Of a DNA stretch of 64,000 nucleotides, positions 17,539-27,222 are shown one piece after another (position 1 is the stretch's first letter; the number at the start of each line of letters is the position of its first letter). Position numbers and translations under genes: made by a program. Origin of the DNA: Sphingomonadales bacterium EhC05 (GTDB lineage Bacteria > Pseudomonadota > Alphaproteobacteria > Sphingomonadales > Sphingomonadaceae); NCBI GenBank assembly GCA_001650955.1, contig LXYP01000021.1, positions 1-64,000 of the forward strand. Direction: 5' to 3'. Below the pieces are notes generated by a model. It did no database searches and was not told the origin of the DNA. It saw only the letters and a list, made by a program, of their open reading frames with translations.

Positions 17539-17718
17539 GTTTCCGAATTCAATCAGGCCGCTATCTGGGCTCCGTTAAACCAAAAACTACTGTCCTTGTT
17601 TGCGATTGCCAGTATCCATTTAGAGCAGAGCCTGCTGTCTTGGTTCAAGCGAGTACCGGCGTAGTCTCCTTAATATCCCTGAAGCGGACACCAGGCGATC
17701 CTGGCTTTCCCGAGTTTC

Positions 17719-18582
17719 CTATCCCACCATTCTTTTCAAGGCACCATCATGCTTGTCGATGAAATGATGCTTCAGCGCCCCCAATATATGGGCGCCCAAT
17801 ATGACATAGAGCAGATAGGGTAATATATATTTATGGAACGTACCCCAAATTATATAAGCATCGCTCTTGCCCCAGAATGGCTCAATTTCCAGTGTGAAGA
17901 AATAGGTTGGATAGCCATGAAAACTGGTCATCACGTAGCCCGTCACAGGCACTGCGATCATCATCATGTACAACAAGATATGTACGCGATGTGCCCATCG
18001 ATGTTCGGCCGGTTTGAGTGAAGCATCTAGCGCTGGACGCTTTGATCGTGTGTTCCAGAACAATCGAATGATCAGCAGTGCAAAAACCAGCACACCCAAT
18101 GTCTTGTGGACGACATAATAATGATTTCGGAACCAGCTATCCTCTGGGATCATCGACGCGAAAATACCTATCGGAATGAGGGCGATGAACAATATCGCCG
18201 TTGTCCAATGTATCATGCGCGACACAAATCCGAAGCGATCAATTTGGTTCTCTATCGGCAACTCCAGCCCTTCGTCACTCTTGGCTTGCCGATAGGCGGC
18301 GATCAGCAGCATCAACCCAGCCACTAAAGCAATGGACGCCTGCATCCAAAGCAAGGCTGGCTTGGCCGAATCCATCGGTGTCTGATTTGGTTTCGGATTG
18401 TCCAATATGCCGGTACCCAAAATGGTTGCAAACCACAGGACGATTGCCAGACACCCCAATCCTGCGAGCAAAGTGCCAAAGGCTCGAACCTTGGGCGTGC
18501 GATAATTCATGAACCATGCCGTTAAAACCGATGAGACAATAATCGCCAATGCGATCCAACTTTCGCCATGTGACACAGCCAT
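17719..18582 (-). CDS. cytochrome b561 family membrane protein with extra N-terminal helices
   Basis: A di-heme membrane electron carrier of 287 residues. The N-terminal ~90 residues form three hydrophobic helices that ordinary b561 proteins lack. Residues about 115-285 are the cytochrome b561 domain with histidines placed as heme ligands: SRMIHWTTA, YVVHKTLGV, HRWAHRVHILLY and GAHILGALKHHFID. Bacterial relatives (YceJ/CybB type) exchange electrons between quinone and superoxide or periplasmic partners. The nitroreductase gene lies upstream on the same strand about 70 bases away, so the two may share a transcript. Confidence 0.85.
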   Translation of the reverse strand: MAVSHGESWIALAIIVSSVLTAWFMNYRTPKVRAFGTLLAGLGCLAIVLWFATILGTGILDNPKPNQTPMDSAKPALLWMQASIALVAGLMLLIAAYRQAKSDEGLELPIENQIDRFGFVSRMIHWTTAILFIALIPIGIFASMIPEDSWFRNHYYVVHKTLGVLVFALLIIRLFWNTRSKRPALDASLKPAEHRWAHRVHILLYMMMIAVPVTGYVMTSFHGYPTYFFTLEIEPFWGKSDAYIIWGTFHKYILPYLLYVILGAHILGALKHHFIDKHDGALKRMVG

Positions 18583-18653
18583 TGATTTTTCCTCGAAATT
18601 TGGAATTTGTTGAAGTCGCGTTTGCTTGGTTTAAATGGAGAACTCCCGACATG

Positions 18654-19295
18654 CTAATCGACGAGCGTAACCATTGTTTCGCGCGACTTTCGCACCTTTG
18701 CCATCGGCAAAAGCCAGTCACCGGCTGGATCACGATAGCCCAGAGGCAAGAGGACAACTGAGCGCAAGCCGCGTTCTCGTAGCCCCAGTATCTTGTCGAC
18801 AGCGTCTGGATCAAATCCTTCCATCGGCGTACTGTCGACTTCCTGTTCGGCGGCGGCCACCAGAGCTATCCCTACAGCAATATAGGCTTGGCGGGCTGCA
18901 TGCGCGTAGTTGATCTCTGTTTCGCGGGGCACGTAACTGGCTTTCAGATTGCCGTAATATTCGTGAATCAACGGGATTTCGCCTCGCGCATCGATATTCA
19001 ATTTGGTCACTTCGTCGATACGCTCGTCGGTATAATTATCCCATGCGGCGAAAACCAAAAGATGAGAACCATCTGTAACTGGTGACTGATCGCCAGCGGC
19101 AGCTTGAACTTCGGCTAGCACGTCTGGATTGGTTGCAAGGATAAGCTCAAATGGCTGGGTACCACTTGATGTCGGTGCCATGCGAACCGCTTCCACGATT
19201 GCGTCAACCTTTTCCTGCGGAACGGCCTTTGCCGGATCCATTTTCTTCGTGGCATAGCGCCAATTCAAAAGTTCGATCAGGGTCTTGTCGGTCAT
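18654..19295 (-). CDS. NAD(P)H-dependent nitroreductase family oxidoreductase (NfsB-like)
   Basis: An FMN-binding reductase of 213 residues, the usual length for NfsB/DrgA-type enzymes. The N-terminus reads LLNWRYATKKMDP, with the Arg that contacts the FMN phosphate; APTSSGTQPFELILAT is the family's second FMN segment, and the C-terminal VVLLPLGYRD contacts the isoalloxazine. It is expected to reduce quinones, nitroaromatics or similar electrophiles in the cytoplasm. It is divergent from an HxlR regulator, a very common arrangement in which the regulator responds to electrophiles and controls the reductase. A palindrome suitable as operator lies between them. Confidence 0.88.
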   Translation of the reverse strand: MTDKTLIELLNWRYATKKMDPAKAVPQEKVDAIVEAVRMAPTSSGTQPFELILATNPDVLAEVQAAAGDQSPVTDGSHLLVFAAWDNYTDERIDEVTKLNIDARGEIPLIHEYYGNLKASYVPRETEINYAHAARQAYIAVGIALVAAAEQEVDSTPMEGFDPDAVDKILGLRERGLRSVVLLPLGYRDPAGDWLLPMAKVRKSRETMVTLVD

Positions 19296-19310
19296 TTCTT
19301 AACTCCTATT

Positions 19311-19349
19311 GTCAGTCCATATACTATGCAGTATACATTTGTGACTGAC
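19311..19349. promoter_or_regulatory. nested inverted repeats between nitroreductase and HxlR genes
   Basis: The inner palindrome TATACT-ATGC-AGTATA spans 19320-19335. It is flanked by an outer inverted repeat, GTCAGTC (19311-19317) and GACTGAC (19343-19349). The site lies 16 bases from the nitroreductase start and 70-100 bases from the HxlR start. HxlR-family proteins bind such palindromes as dimers, so this is the likely shared operator. Confidence 0.6.
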
Positions 19350-19420
19350 GATATATTGGGAACCGAAATCTTCCGCAAGAGGGCACAAATATGAACCTCG
19401 GTTACACGAAAGGAACCACC

Positions 19421-19816
19421 ATGCCGGATTCAGGAGCAGTTTCACAGCAATGCCCCAATTGCAAACGTATCAACGAGGTTTTGACCCGAGTTGGGGACCG
19501 TTGGAGCGTTCTCGTCATCATATCGCTTTCCGAATATGGCATCCTGCGCTTCAATGAATTGAAACGGAATCTGGGAATCTCACAGCGGATGCTCAGTCGC
19601 ACTTTGCGCGAATTGGAGCGTGACGGCCTTGTCAATCGGACCTACTATCCGACAATTCCTCCCAAAGTTGAATATAATCTGACAAAGATGGGAGAGTCCT
19701 TCCGTGAACCCGTGAACGCATTGGGACACTGGGCGCTCGAAAATCTTGCTAGTATCGACGAAGCTCGTGAGAATTACGATACCGCAGCAGAAAGCAAAAT
19801 GGCTACGGCTTCCTAA
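19421..19816 (+). CDS. HxlR family winged-helix transcriptional regulator
   Basis: DNA-binding regulator of about 131 residues. The start at 19421 follows AAAGGAACCACC; an upstream ATG at 19391 with GAGGG would add ten residues and cannot be excluded. The HxlR pattern is clear: CPNCKRINEVLTRVGDRWSVLVI, then RFNELKRNLGISQRMLSRTL (recognition helix region) and the wing GLVNRTYYPTIPPKVEYNLT. The N-terminal cysteine is conserved in redox- and electrophile-sensing members (HypR, YodB). It faces the nitroreductase gene and probably represses it and itself through the palindrome at 19320-19335. Confidence 0.88.
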   Translation: MPDSGAVSQQCPNCKRINEVLTRVGDRWSVLVIISLSEYGILRFNELKRNLGISQRMLSRTLRELERDGLVNRTYYPTIPPKVEYNLTKMGESFREPVNALGHWALENLASIDEARENYDTAAESKMATAS

Positions 19817-20020
19817 TGTTTGCTTTTGCACCCAAAGCAGACTCTCGCCTGGTGACCGTCATATTCTCAAAGCGCACAATTGGGATCGCACATATTGATC
19901 CGATCCACGCTTCCAGTTTCTAGATTTTCCTAGACCGAGCATATAGGCTGCCCGGATCGCTTACAAATCTCGGGTTCCTATCTCCGCGTTGCCGTGGAGG
20001 ACACAGGACTGAAAAGACGA

Positions 20021-21193
20021 TCAACTTCTCCATGGAACAGAGCTGTATTTTTGCCCGTTTAGCAACTGGCCTATTGCTCCATTGCGGACGAACAGCTGGT
20101 AGGAAACCAAACAAGAGATAGTGGCTCCTAAGCAGACAATCAAAAATTTTATTTCTGCAGGGACAAGCCAGTCATGCAGGAGTAAAGCAATCCCCACCAC
20201 GGGGATCGAGTGGAACAGATAAATCCAATAACTGCTGTCCGAAAAATATCGAACCCATGGGTTGAGAGATTGAAACTTCGCGCTGAACAGCCCGACGAAT
20301 GACAGCATGTAGAAGCCTATTGAAAATCCTGAGGCTAGTGAAAGAGCTATATGCATAGTCATGTAACTGGGGTTAACCGCATCCCCCTGCATGGCAAAAC
20401 TGGCCAAAGCTATCGCCAGCAGAATGGTTGCTATGACCATATCCCTCTTCCATCGTCGCGCCAGCTCCTTCAGATCTTGGATACGGTCATAGAGTACCCA
20501 TCCAAGGAAGAAGCAAAGACCGAAATATAGATAGACTCTCAGATCTGGCATCAAGCTCAGATTTGCACTCACTCGGCCCGCTTGCTCGGTGCTGCCGAGA
20601 ATCCCCAAACCAAAGCAAACGATCAGAAATGCCGCGCTGGAATAAACTGAGCGGCTCCGAAACAGGTTTGCGATTCGAAGTCGCCGATCCCGCGAAACGC
20701 GCTGCCAGGCAGTATATAGCAACCAAAGCGCGGCTAGGTGGAGGATCAGATAATATAGAAACCAGAGATTGTGCGTGTTGTTCCAAGTTTCATGACTGCT
20801 TTGGAGAAGGCTCCAATCAAAACCCAAATGCCCCTTCTCCATCACATGACGACCAACCACTCTTAGGGGGGTCATTGTCAGCGCGAGAAGCGGCAAAAAC
20901 ACCAAGAATGGAACGGCAATGCGCTGATATCGATTTTTGAATGTTGCGGCGAGGCTTCTACGTTCGATCAGCAGCGCGGCGAAAAAACCCGACAGCAGAA
21001 AAAAGACCGGCATTCGAAAGGTGTTAATGAATATCAGCAACGCATCCATCAAAGGTGACCTGGCATCGTCCCAATAATAATCGACAATCGGCATGGTCAG
21101 ATATATCTGCGCAGCGTGTAAGATCAGGCCCAAGCTCATCATCAATGCACGAAGAAAATCGAGGCCATGAAGTCGTTCCGCGGTTCGGCCCAT
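20021..21193 (-). CDS. acyltransferase 3 family membrane protein (OpgC-like)
   Basis: An integral membrane O-acyltransferase of 390 residues with about ten hydrophobic helices. It begins RLHGLDFLRALMMSLGLILHAAQ, the family's first helix with the conserved Arg and His, followed by FRMPVFFLLSGFFAALLIERR, a strongly conserved segment of acyltransferase 3 proteins. The ATG is preceded by GAGGAG. Relatives transfer acetyl or succinyl groups to glucans or polysaccharides at the inner membrane; the pattern is closest to glucan-succinylating OpgC-like proteins, although no opgGH genes are in the window. It stands alone, with non-coding DNA on both sides. Confidence 0.82.
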   Translation of the reverse strand: MGRTAERLHGLDFLRALMMSLGLILHAAQIYLTMPIVDYYWDDARSPLMDALLIFINTFRMPVFFLLSGFFAALLIERRSLAATFKNRYQRIAVPFLVFLPLLALTMTPLRVVGRHVMEKGHLGFDWSLLQSSHETWNNTHNLWFLYYLILHLAALWLLYTAWQRVSRDRRLRIANLFRSRSVYSSAAFLIVCFGLGILGSTEQAGRVSANLSLMPDLRVYLYFGLCFFLGWVLYDRIQDLKELARRWKRDMVIATILLAIALASFAMQGDAVNPSYMTMHIALSLASGFSIGFYMLSFVGLFSAKFQSLNPWVRYFSDSSYWIYLFHSIPVVGIALLLHDWLVPAEIKFLIVCLGATISCLVSYQLFVRNGAIGQLLNGQKYSSVPWRS

Positions 21194-21473
21194 GCTTACT
21201 CCTCAGGATTTTCCTGCAAGCAACAGAACTATCTTGATTGCCAGCCGAGTGCAAGCTGGGTGCAGCTGCTTGCTAGACCTCAAACCCAAAGCCTGGTTGA
21301 GGCCGCCGGGACTCGCCCAGAGGCAGCCGGCTTTGCTCAACATCGTTTGATCTTGCCGGATATTCGTTGAGGATATGACATGTCGTGAGCGTGCATTCGA
21401 TTTAGACCCGCTAGAATCTGATCTCCGCCTTTGCGCTCTTGACTGACACGAGCCATATGGAGGCGCAATATGA

Positions 21474-22691
21474 TCATCCCAATGTGCTGTGAATATCTAT
21501 CCGGTTTTCCAATGTCCGATGGACAGGACATTTATCCGCAATTTCCATCAGCTTTTCACGCTGTTTCTCACTGAGATCGCCGCTCAATGAAATCGTACGA
21601 TCAATCACATCGATGCGATTTTCCTGATTATTGCAGCTGTCACAATCTCCCACATGTTCGCGGGAATGTTCAAGTTCGATTGTTACTTTCTCGAGTGGAA
21701 TATTTTTTCGGTCGGCGTACATTTTAATTGTCATTGATGTGCATGCACCAAGGCCCGCCAGCAAATAATCATAGGGCCCGGGGCCCAGATCACTCCCGCC
21801 GAAAGACAGCGGCTCATCCGCGATCAGTTGATGGCTGCCGCTCCGGATAATCTGTTTAAACTTGCCGTTGGCGGTTTCGACGGTGACAAACCCCATTTCT
21901 GGCGCATCGTCGCTCGCTTCAAGCGCGGGAAGATATCGCTGGACCCAAGCTGTGATGATTTGCGCTGCATATTCACCGGAACCCTTGGTTGTCAGCAAAT
22001 GATCTGCGCCGTCCAACGCGATGAAGCTTTTGGGGTGGTGCGCAGCTTGGAAGATCGCGCTTGCATTGTCCAAAGCAACAATATCATCATCCGGAGCGTG
22101 CAAAATCAGCAGAGCTTTGTTCAACCCGGCCAAACGCTGCGCCTGCGGCTGGTCATATGCCTCATCCAGAAATGCCTGATTGACGACAAATGGGCGCCCG
22201 CCGATGTGAACTTCTGCCTGCCCATGCGTCTTCACTTTTTCCAAATCATCACCTAGCTGGCCGAGCACATGATCAACGTCAAACGGTGCGCCAATCGTAA
22301 CGACCGCTTTGATCTCTTCAATTTTTGCAGCAGCCGCGATCGCAGCGGCTCCGCCAAGGCTATGACCAATTAAAATTGCAGGAGCGCCCGGCCCCTCGCG
22401 CAAGGCGTTGGCAGCGGCGACCAAATCAGAGACATTGGATATAAATCCGCTGTCGGAAAATGCGCCTTCGCTGTTCCCGAGGCCCGTAAAATCAAATCTC
22501 AATGTCGCAATGCCTTGCGCGGCCAATGCGGCAGAAACTCGAACCGCACCGCGACTGTTTTTTGTGCATGTAAAACAATGTGCAAATAGCGCTATCGCGC
22601 GCACCGGTCCGGACGCAGGACGCTCCAGTCGTCCGTCCAATATCTGTCCGGCACTGCCGGTGAATTGAAATTTTTCGCTGGTAATTTTCAT
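21474..22691 (-). CDS. bifunctional alpha/beta hydrolase - OsmC family protein
   Basis: A fusion of about 405 residues. Residues 1-255 form an alpha/beta hydrolase with nucleophile motif [12 protein letters not shown] (Ser), an acidic residue near [11 protein letters not shown] and the catalytic His in GADHLLT. Residues about 270-405 form an OsmC/Ohr domain with two redox cysteines: [14 protein letters not shown] and the later [11 protein letters not shown]. OsmC proteins reduce organic peroxides with thiols. The fusion is a known architecture, probably to hydrolyse and detoxify acyl peroxides or thioesters. Start: ATG at 22691 ([10 protein letters not shown]) with GGAG eight bases upstream; the longer frame to 22775 adds an unlikely leader. 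Confidence 0.88.
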   Translation of the reverse strand: MKITSEKFQFTGSAGQILDGRLERPASGPVRAIALFAHCFTCTKNSRGAVRVSAALAAQGIATLRFDFTGLGNSEGAFSDSGFISNVSDLVAAANALREGPGAPAILIGHSLGGAAAIAAAAKIEEIKAVVTIGAPFDVDHVLGQLGDDLEKVKTHGQAEVHIGGRPFVVNQAFLDEAYDQPQAQRLAGLNKALLILHAPDDDIVALDNASAIFQAAHHPKSFIALDGADHLLTTKGSGEYAAQIITAWVQRYLPALEASDDAPEMGFVTVETANGKFKQIIRSGSHQLIADEPLSFGGSDLGPGPYDYLLAGLGACTSMTIKMYADRKNIPLEKVTIELEHSREHVGDCDSCNNQENRIDVIDRTISLSGDLSEKQREKLMEIADKCPVHRTLENRIDIHSTLG

Positions 22692-23108
22692 GGTCGCTCC
22701 ATCCTGCGTTGCTGCTCTCAAGGCATTATTCGAGCCAGAATGAAAGAGAGTTACACCATGACAGTTATTCAACAAATCCCGATTTGAAGAGATTGTGCGA
22801 CTGGTCCCTTTTGATCCGTTCTCGAATTATAAATGGTTTTCCCAATATCCGTCTGCGCACAAAGAGCAGACACGAGGGGCAGGACCGCTCTATTCTAGAC
22901 GCCGACACTGGCCTTTTGGATGTCCCCCAGTTCTTTCGTCGGCATGATCGCGCAATCGAGCCACTATTGCTCAAAAGCCAAGCCGGTATTTGGTGTTGGA
23001 TATCCCATCAGCATAGATTTGCTGATCGGGTTTCTACCTGAATATCAGGGTGTTTACGTATGTTTTCTTGATGCTGTGTCTCATAATTTGACGCCTGTTG
23101 GAGGCTTT
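22692..23108. other. intergenic stretch, nothing recognised
   Basis: About 417 bases between divergent genes. Open frames exist on both strands but show no family pattern, no ribosome site and no sustained coding bias. No palindrome or promoter stands out. Confidence 0.5.
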
Positions 23109-23513
23109 ATGCAGACGAACGAAACATCCCATTGTGATCAGAGCGACAATCCGGCGGAATGCTGCCTGCGCTTTAAACCGAAGGGTTGGGACGATCAATG
23201 GCTTCACGTTGCAAACAGGTTCTTTGTACCGGAAAAATCCAGAAGTCTGATGCACATATCGATCAATATGGGGCCGGTGTTTGACCGGGCGTTCGGCGTG
23301 ATAATGCAATCCCAAGCCCATGATGATGAACACGCGATGTTATTGAGCCGGGACTTGCCCGCTTGGTTTGTCGAACATCTTCTTGCCGTTACCAAGCATG
23401 TTCCCGGCCCAAAAAAGGTTCAGTTGAAATGCAAGTTTGCGGCAAAAACTATGCCGTCATGGTCGCCGAGGTTGAACCATGAGATGCCGGCTTTTCCGAA
23501 GGCACTAGTCTAA
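23109..23513 (+). CDS. small conserved protein of the Cys-rich N-terminus 'hydrolase' family
   Basis: A protein of 134 residues starting at ATG 23109 after TTGGAGG. The N-terminus TNETSHCDQSDNPAECCLRF followed by KPKGWDDQW matches, from memory, a family of small proteobacterial proteins often labelled hydrolase, with no proven activity. The middle (LMHISINMGPVFDRAFGVIM and LSRDLPAWFVEHLLAVTKHVPG) also fits. The C-terminal part (KFAAKTMPSWSPRLNHEMPAFPKALV) looks diverged or shifted compared with the usual VFEGPY-type ending. The gene ends 13 bases before the P-type ATPase start, so they may form one transcript. Confidence 0.6.
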   Translation: MQTNETSHCDQSDNPAECCLRFKPKGWDDQWLHVANRFFVPEKSRSLMHISINMGPVFDRAFGVIMQSQAHDDEHAMLLSRDLPAWFVEHLLAVTKHVPGPKKVQLKCKFAAKTMPSWSPRLNHEMPAFPKALV

Positions 23514-23526
23514 AAAGGAAAACGGA

Positions 23527-26187
23527 GTGGCTGACGACTATCTTCCAGGACGCAGCTGGCGGATCGGCAGGTTGTTCGGCCGTCGTCCGCTGTCAGTCGA
23601 GGCTCCTGATCTGTCTTTGACACCTGCTTGGACAACAACTTCTAAAGACGTGGCTGCGAACGAACTCGGCAGCAATCTGCGCTTCGGATTGACGAGCCAA
23701 GAAGCCGGAATGAGGTTAGCAGATGATGGTCCGAATATTATCTCGGTTCAGCGAAAACAGGGCATCGCAAGCCTGATCATCGGTCAGTTCAAAGATGCGA
23801 TGATCATTGTTCTGATGGTAGCTGCGGTAGTCGCCGCGATTGCCGGACAACCTCGTGATGCGGCCATGATTGCCGCCATTCTTATCATCAATGCCGCGAT
23901 TGGTGTCTTTCATGAACTGCGGGCGCGGCAGGCGATTGACGCATTGAAACAGCTGATGCCGAATCGTGTCACCGTCATCCGAGATGGCAAGTCGAACCAG
24001 GTCAATGCAAGCGAATTGGTTGTCGGTGATTTGGTGCAAATAGATGCCGGTGGGCAAGTGCCTGCAGATATGCGTCTGACCGATGTTACGGACCTTGAAA
24101 TCGACGAGGCAGCGCTGACAGGAGAGTCGTTAAGTTCCGAGAAGAATTCTGCGGCGCTAAGTCATGGCGGTTTGCCCCTTGGGGATCAAAAAAACATGGC
24201 GTTTGGCGGAACTGCAGTCGGCCGTGGCAAGGCGCGCGGTCTGATCATTGCCACAGGTGGAAGAACTGAGATCGGTAAGATTGCAGCTCTGATGCAGAGT
24301 GGAAAGACCGTGCTGACGCCTCTTCAAAAGCGGCTCGCACGGCTAAGCCGGAAACTGGCTGTCGCAGCAGTTTTTGTGTGCATCATCATTTTTGCGGTGG
24401 GTTTGCTTCGGGGCCATCCGCCCTTGCTCATGTTCATGACCGCGGCCAGCGTTGCGGTCGCTGCAATGCCCGAAGCGCTGCCAGCGGTTGTGACCGTGCT
24501 GCTGGCAGTCGGGGCCCGGAAGATGGCGCGTCACAACGCGCTGATCAGGCACTTGCCTGCCGTCGAGACACTGGGTTCGGTAACTTATATTTGCACTGAT
24601 AAAACCGGCACGTTGACGCAAAATAAAATGCATGTTGTCGATATGGTGACGGATAGCAGAGACGAGCTTCTCACCGCCATGGCTTTGTGCAGCGAAGTCG
24701 AAGGTGCGCGCGACGACGAGAACAGCATCATCCTTCAGGGAGAGCCGACCGAGCTGGCACTCGCAGAATATGCGTTGGAAAATGGCTATGAAAGGCAACA
24801 ACTGGAACTAAGTCAGGCCAGAGTTGCCACATTTGCTTTCAGCTCGGCGCGTAAACGCATGACTACTGTGCACATAAATAACGGTGCCTATGTCGCCTAC
24901 ACCAAAGGCGCGCCGGAAATTATTCTAGCCGCTTCGGCAAAATGGCAAGAAAAAGCCGATGCGTTGGCAAATCAAGCAATGCGTGTGCTTGCCTTTGCGC
25001 GACGTTCATCGCAAGAATTGCCTGCTTCCGACGAAACTGACGGCAATATCGAGATCATTGGTCTAGTCGGTTTGCAGGATCCGCCGCGGCCTGAATCCGC
25101 TGCGGCAATAGCTGCCTGTAAGGCCGCTGGCATTGAGACCGTGATGATAACCGGTGATCATCCACAAACGGCAAGAGCGATTGCAATGCAAATTGGTCTT
25201 GCTGACAGCGATGATCAAGTCCTGAGCGGTGCCGAACTTGCGCGGTTGACAGACGAAAATTTTGACCAGCATGTTCTTGGTATAAAAATCTACGCACGTG
25301 TCGATCCAGCCCAAAAGATCCGCATTGTGGAGGCTTTGCAAGATAGAAACCAGTTTGTGGCAATGACCGGAGATGGTGTCAATGATGCCCCCGCATTGTC
25401 GCGCGCCAATATCGGTGTCGCCATGGGCAAGGTCGGTACTGACGTAGCCCGCGATGCATCCGATCTGATTTTGCTAGATGACAATTTTGCGTCGATCGTA
25501 TGGGCAGTGCGTGAAGGCCGGCGGGTCTATGACAATATCCGCAAATTCATCCGCTATGTTCTTGCATGCAATTTGGCGGAAATACTGACTATTTTTTTCG
25601 CGCCGCTGTTGGGCTTGCCGCTTCCGCTATTGCCGCTTCAAATATTGTGGATCAACCTCGTCACCGATGGATTGCCCGGTATTGCGCTGACCGCTGAGAG
25701 AGCTGAGCCGTATGTAATGAATCGATCACCTGTCCCGCCAGAGCAAGGGATTTTTGATCGTGATTTGTGGATCCATATCCTATTTTATGGCGGTTTCATG
25801 GCCGCTGTAACTCTCGCAATGCAATATTGGTCATTGATCGATGGTAAAGACAATTGGCAAACCATGGTGTTCACTGTCCTGACATTTCTGCAATTGGGCC
25901 AGGCAATCGCTGTGAGGTCGGAGAAACGATCGATCTTTCGATCAAATCCTTTTCGAAATCGATTCTTGATAGCAACCATTCTGGCCAGTGCGGCTCTTCA
26001 TCTGGTCATTATCTACACGCCAACCGGTCAGCAACTCTTTCGCGTCTCGTCGCTTAGTGCCAACGAATTAGCCATTTGTTTTCTGGTTTCCCTTTCCGGA
26101 TTGGTCATATCCGAAATCTGGAAACTGATACGCTACCGTGGCTCCCTTGGTCGTGAGGGAGATATATTGACCGAGCAGTTGAAATGA
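23527..26187 (+). CDS. cation-transporting P-type ATPase, Ca2+-type (P2A-like)
   Basis: An ATP-driven cation pump of 886 residues starting at GTG after AAAAGGA. In order: N-terminal cation-ATPase domain (about 45-110), actuator motif LTGES (residue ~197), helix-4 motif MPEALPAV, phosphorylation motif DKTGTLTQNKM (Asp 358), nucleotide-binding KGAPE, hinge MTGDGVNDAPAL (near 613), and six C-terminal membrane helices. The arrangement is that of bacterial Ca2+/Mn2+ pumps related to SERCA and PMR1. The helix-4 motif has Ala where SERCA has Gly (PEGLP), which may change ion preference. The stop overlaps the exchanger gene start, which supports a role in Ca2+ export. Confidence 0.88.
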   Translation: MADDYLPGRSWRIGRLFGRRPLSVEAPDLSLTPAWTTTSKDVAANELGSNLRFGLTSQEAGMRLADDGPNIISVQRKQGIASLIIGQFKDAMIIVLMVAAVVAAIAGQPRDAAMIAAILIINAAIGVFHELRARQAIDALKQLMPNRVTVIRDGKSNQVNASELVVGDLVQIDAGGQVPADMRLTDVTDLEIDEAALTGESLSSEKNSAALSHGGLPLGDQKNMAFGGTAVGRGKARGLIIATGGRTEIGKIAALMQSGKTVLTPLQKRLARLSRKLAVAAVFVCIIIFAVGLLRGHPPLLMFMTAASVAVAAMPEALPAVVTVLLAVGARKMARHNALIRHLPAVETLGSVTYICTDKTGTLTQNKMHVVDMVTDSRDELLTAMALCSEVEGARDDENSIILQGEPTELALAEYALENGYERQQLELSQARVATFAFSSARKRMTTVHINNGAYVAYTKGAPEIILAASAKWQEKADALANQAMRVLAFARRSSQELPASDETDGNIEIIGLVGLQDPPRPESAAAIAACKAAGIETVMITGDHPQTARAIAMQIGLADSDDQVLSGAELARLTDENFDQHVLGIKIYARVDPAQKIRIVEALQDRNQFVAMTGDGVNDAPALSRANIGVAMGKVGTDVARDASDLILLDDNFASIVWAVREGRRVYDNIRKFIRYVLACNLAEILTIFFAPLLGLPLPLLPLQILWINLVTDGLPGIALTAERAEPYVMNRSPVPPEQGIFDRDLWIHILFYGGFMAAVTLAMQYWSLIDGKDNWQTMVFTVLTFLQLGQAIAVRSEKRSIFRSNPFRNRFLIATILASAALHLVIIYTPTGQQLFRVSSLSANELAICFLVSLSGLVISEIWKLIRYRGSLGREGDILTEQLK

Positions 26188-27200
26188 CGACCTTGATCTT
26201 TTGTTGGGTCTTGTTCGGTTTGTGCGCGATATTGATACTGGCGGCTGGTCCGCGACTAACCCGAAATGCCGAAATCATCGCTGCCAAAAAAGGTCTGTCG
26301 GATGAATGGGTCGGATTGATTCTACTCGCCTCGATTACCTCTTTGCCAGAGCTTGCCGCGGGCGTGTCTTCGGTCACCTTGGCAAATGCACCTGATATCG
26401 CTGTCGGCGCTGTGTTTGGCAGCTGTGTGTTCAATCTTGTCATGCTGGTTGTGCTCGATTTCGCTGTTCGCGGGGAATCCGTCTATCGTCAGGCGAGACA
26501 AGCGCATATATTGTCCGCTGGTTTCGGGATCATGCTAGTCGGTTTTGCCGGGTTGACCATGATGGTCGGCGGTTTCGGGATTAATCCGTCTATTGGCCAT
26601 CTGGGCGTCGGTTCCTTTGTGATCATCGGCCTTTACATCATCGCGACCCGAGCGATTTACAATTACGAAGCCAAGCTTAGAGAGAGCGCGGCGCTGGAAG
26701 CTGCAAAAGAATTGCCTGAGCAATCCCTAAGCCAAGCACAGAAGACGGTTGCCTATGCAGCTATCGCCATTTTGATCGGCGGATCGCTGCTTCCGGTCGT
26801 TGGTGCCGAAATTGCGGATCGGATGGCCATCGGCCGCGGTTTCATGGGGACCATCTTTGTCGCTGCAGCGACTTCCTTGCCCGAACTGACCGTATCTCTG
26901 GCGGCGTTGCGGCAAGGATCAGTAAATATGGCGATCGCCAATTTACTGGGCAGTAATTTGTTTAACATTCTCATTCTGGCGGTCGAGGACGGACTATATC
27001 TAAAGGCACCACTGCTGGAGTCCGCGTCACCGATTCATGTCGCAACGGCGATGGCGGCGATGGTGATGACTGGTGTGGTGATTGCCGGCTTGCTCTATCG
27101 ACCCAAGACGCGTTTGTTCCGAACCGTCGGATGGACCAGCATCGCGCTGTTCACCGTGTATCTTGTTAATGCCTATATTGTCTATTTGAGTGCAAGCTAA
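26184..27200 (+). CDS. sodium/calcium exchanger family antiporter (CaCA)
   Basis: An integral membrane cation antiporter of 338 residues with about ten helices. Both alpha repeats of the CaCA superfamily are visible: SITSLPELAAGVSSV with GAVFGSCVFNLVML, and AATSLPELTVSLAAL with ANLLGSNLFNILIL. These Glu- and Asn-bearing segments form the cation site. Length and pattern fit YrbG-type exchangers, which move Ca2+ out against Na+ or H+. The ATG overlaps the last codons of the P-type ATPase by four bases, so a pump and an exchanger, probably for the same ion, are made together. Confidence 0.88.
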   Translation: MTTLIFCWVLFGLCAILILAAGPRLTRNAEIIAAKKGLSDEWVGLILLASITSLPELAAGVSSVTLANAPDIAVGAVFGSCVFNLVMLVVLDFAVRGESVYRQARQAHILSAGFGIMLVGFAGLTMMVGGFGINPSIGHLGVGSFVIIGLYIIATRAIYNYEAKLRESAALEAAKELPEQSLSQAQKTVAYAAIAILIGGSLLPVVGAEIADRMAIGRGFMGTIFVAAATSLPELTVSLAALRQGSVNMAIANLLGSNLFNILILAVEDGLYLKAPLLESASPIHVATAMAAMVMTGVVIAGLLYRPKTRLFRTVGWTSIALFTVYLVNAYIVYLSAS

Positions 27201-27222
27201 GTGATAAACTTATCGAATAAGT

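Noticed and set aside
18515-18530. GCCGTTAA-like sequence near 18,520
   Set aside because: It lies inside the cytochrome b561 gene in antisense orientation and has no TTAA element 15 bases before it.
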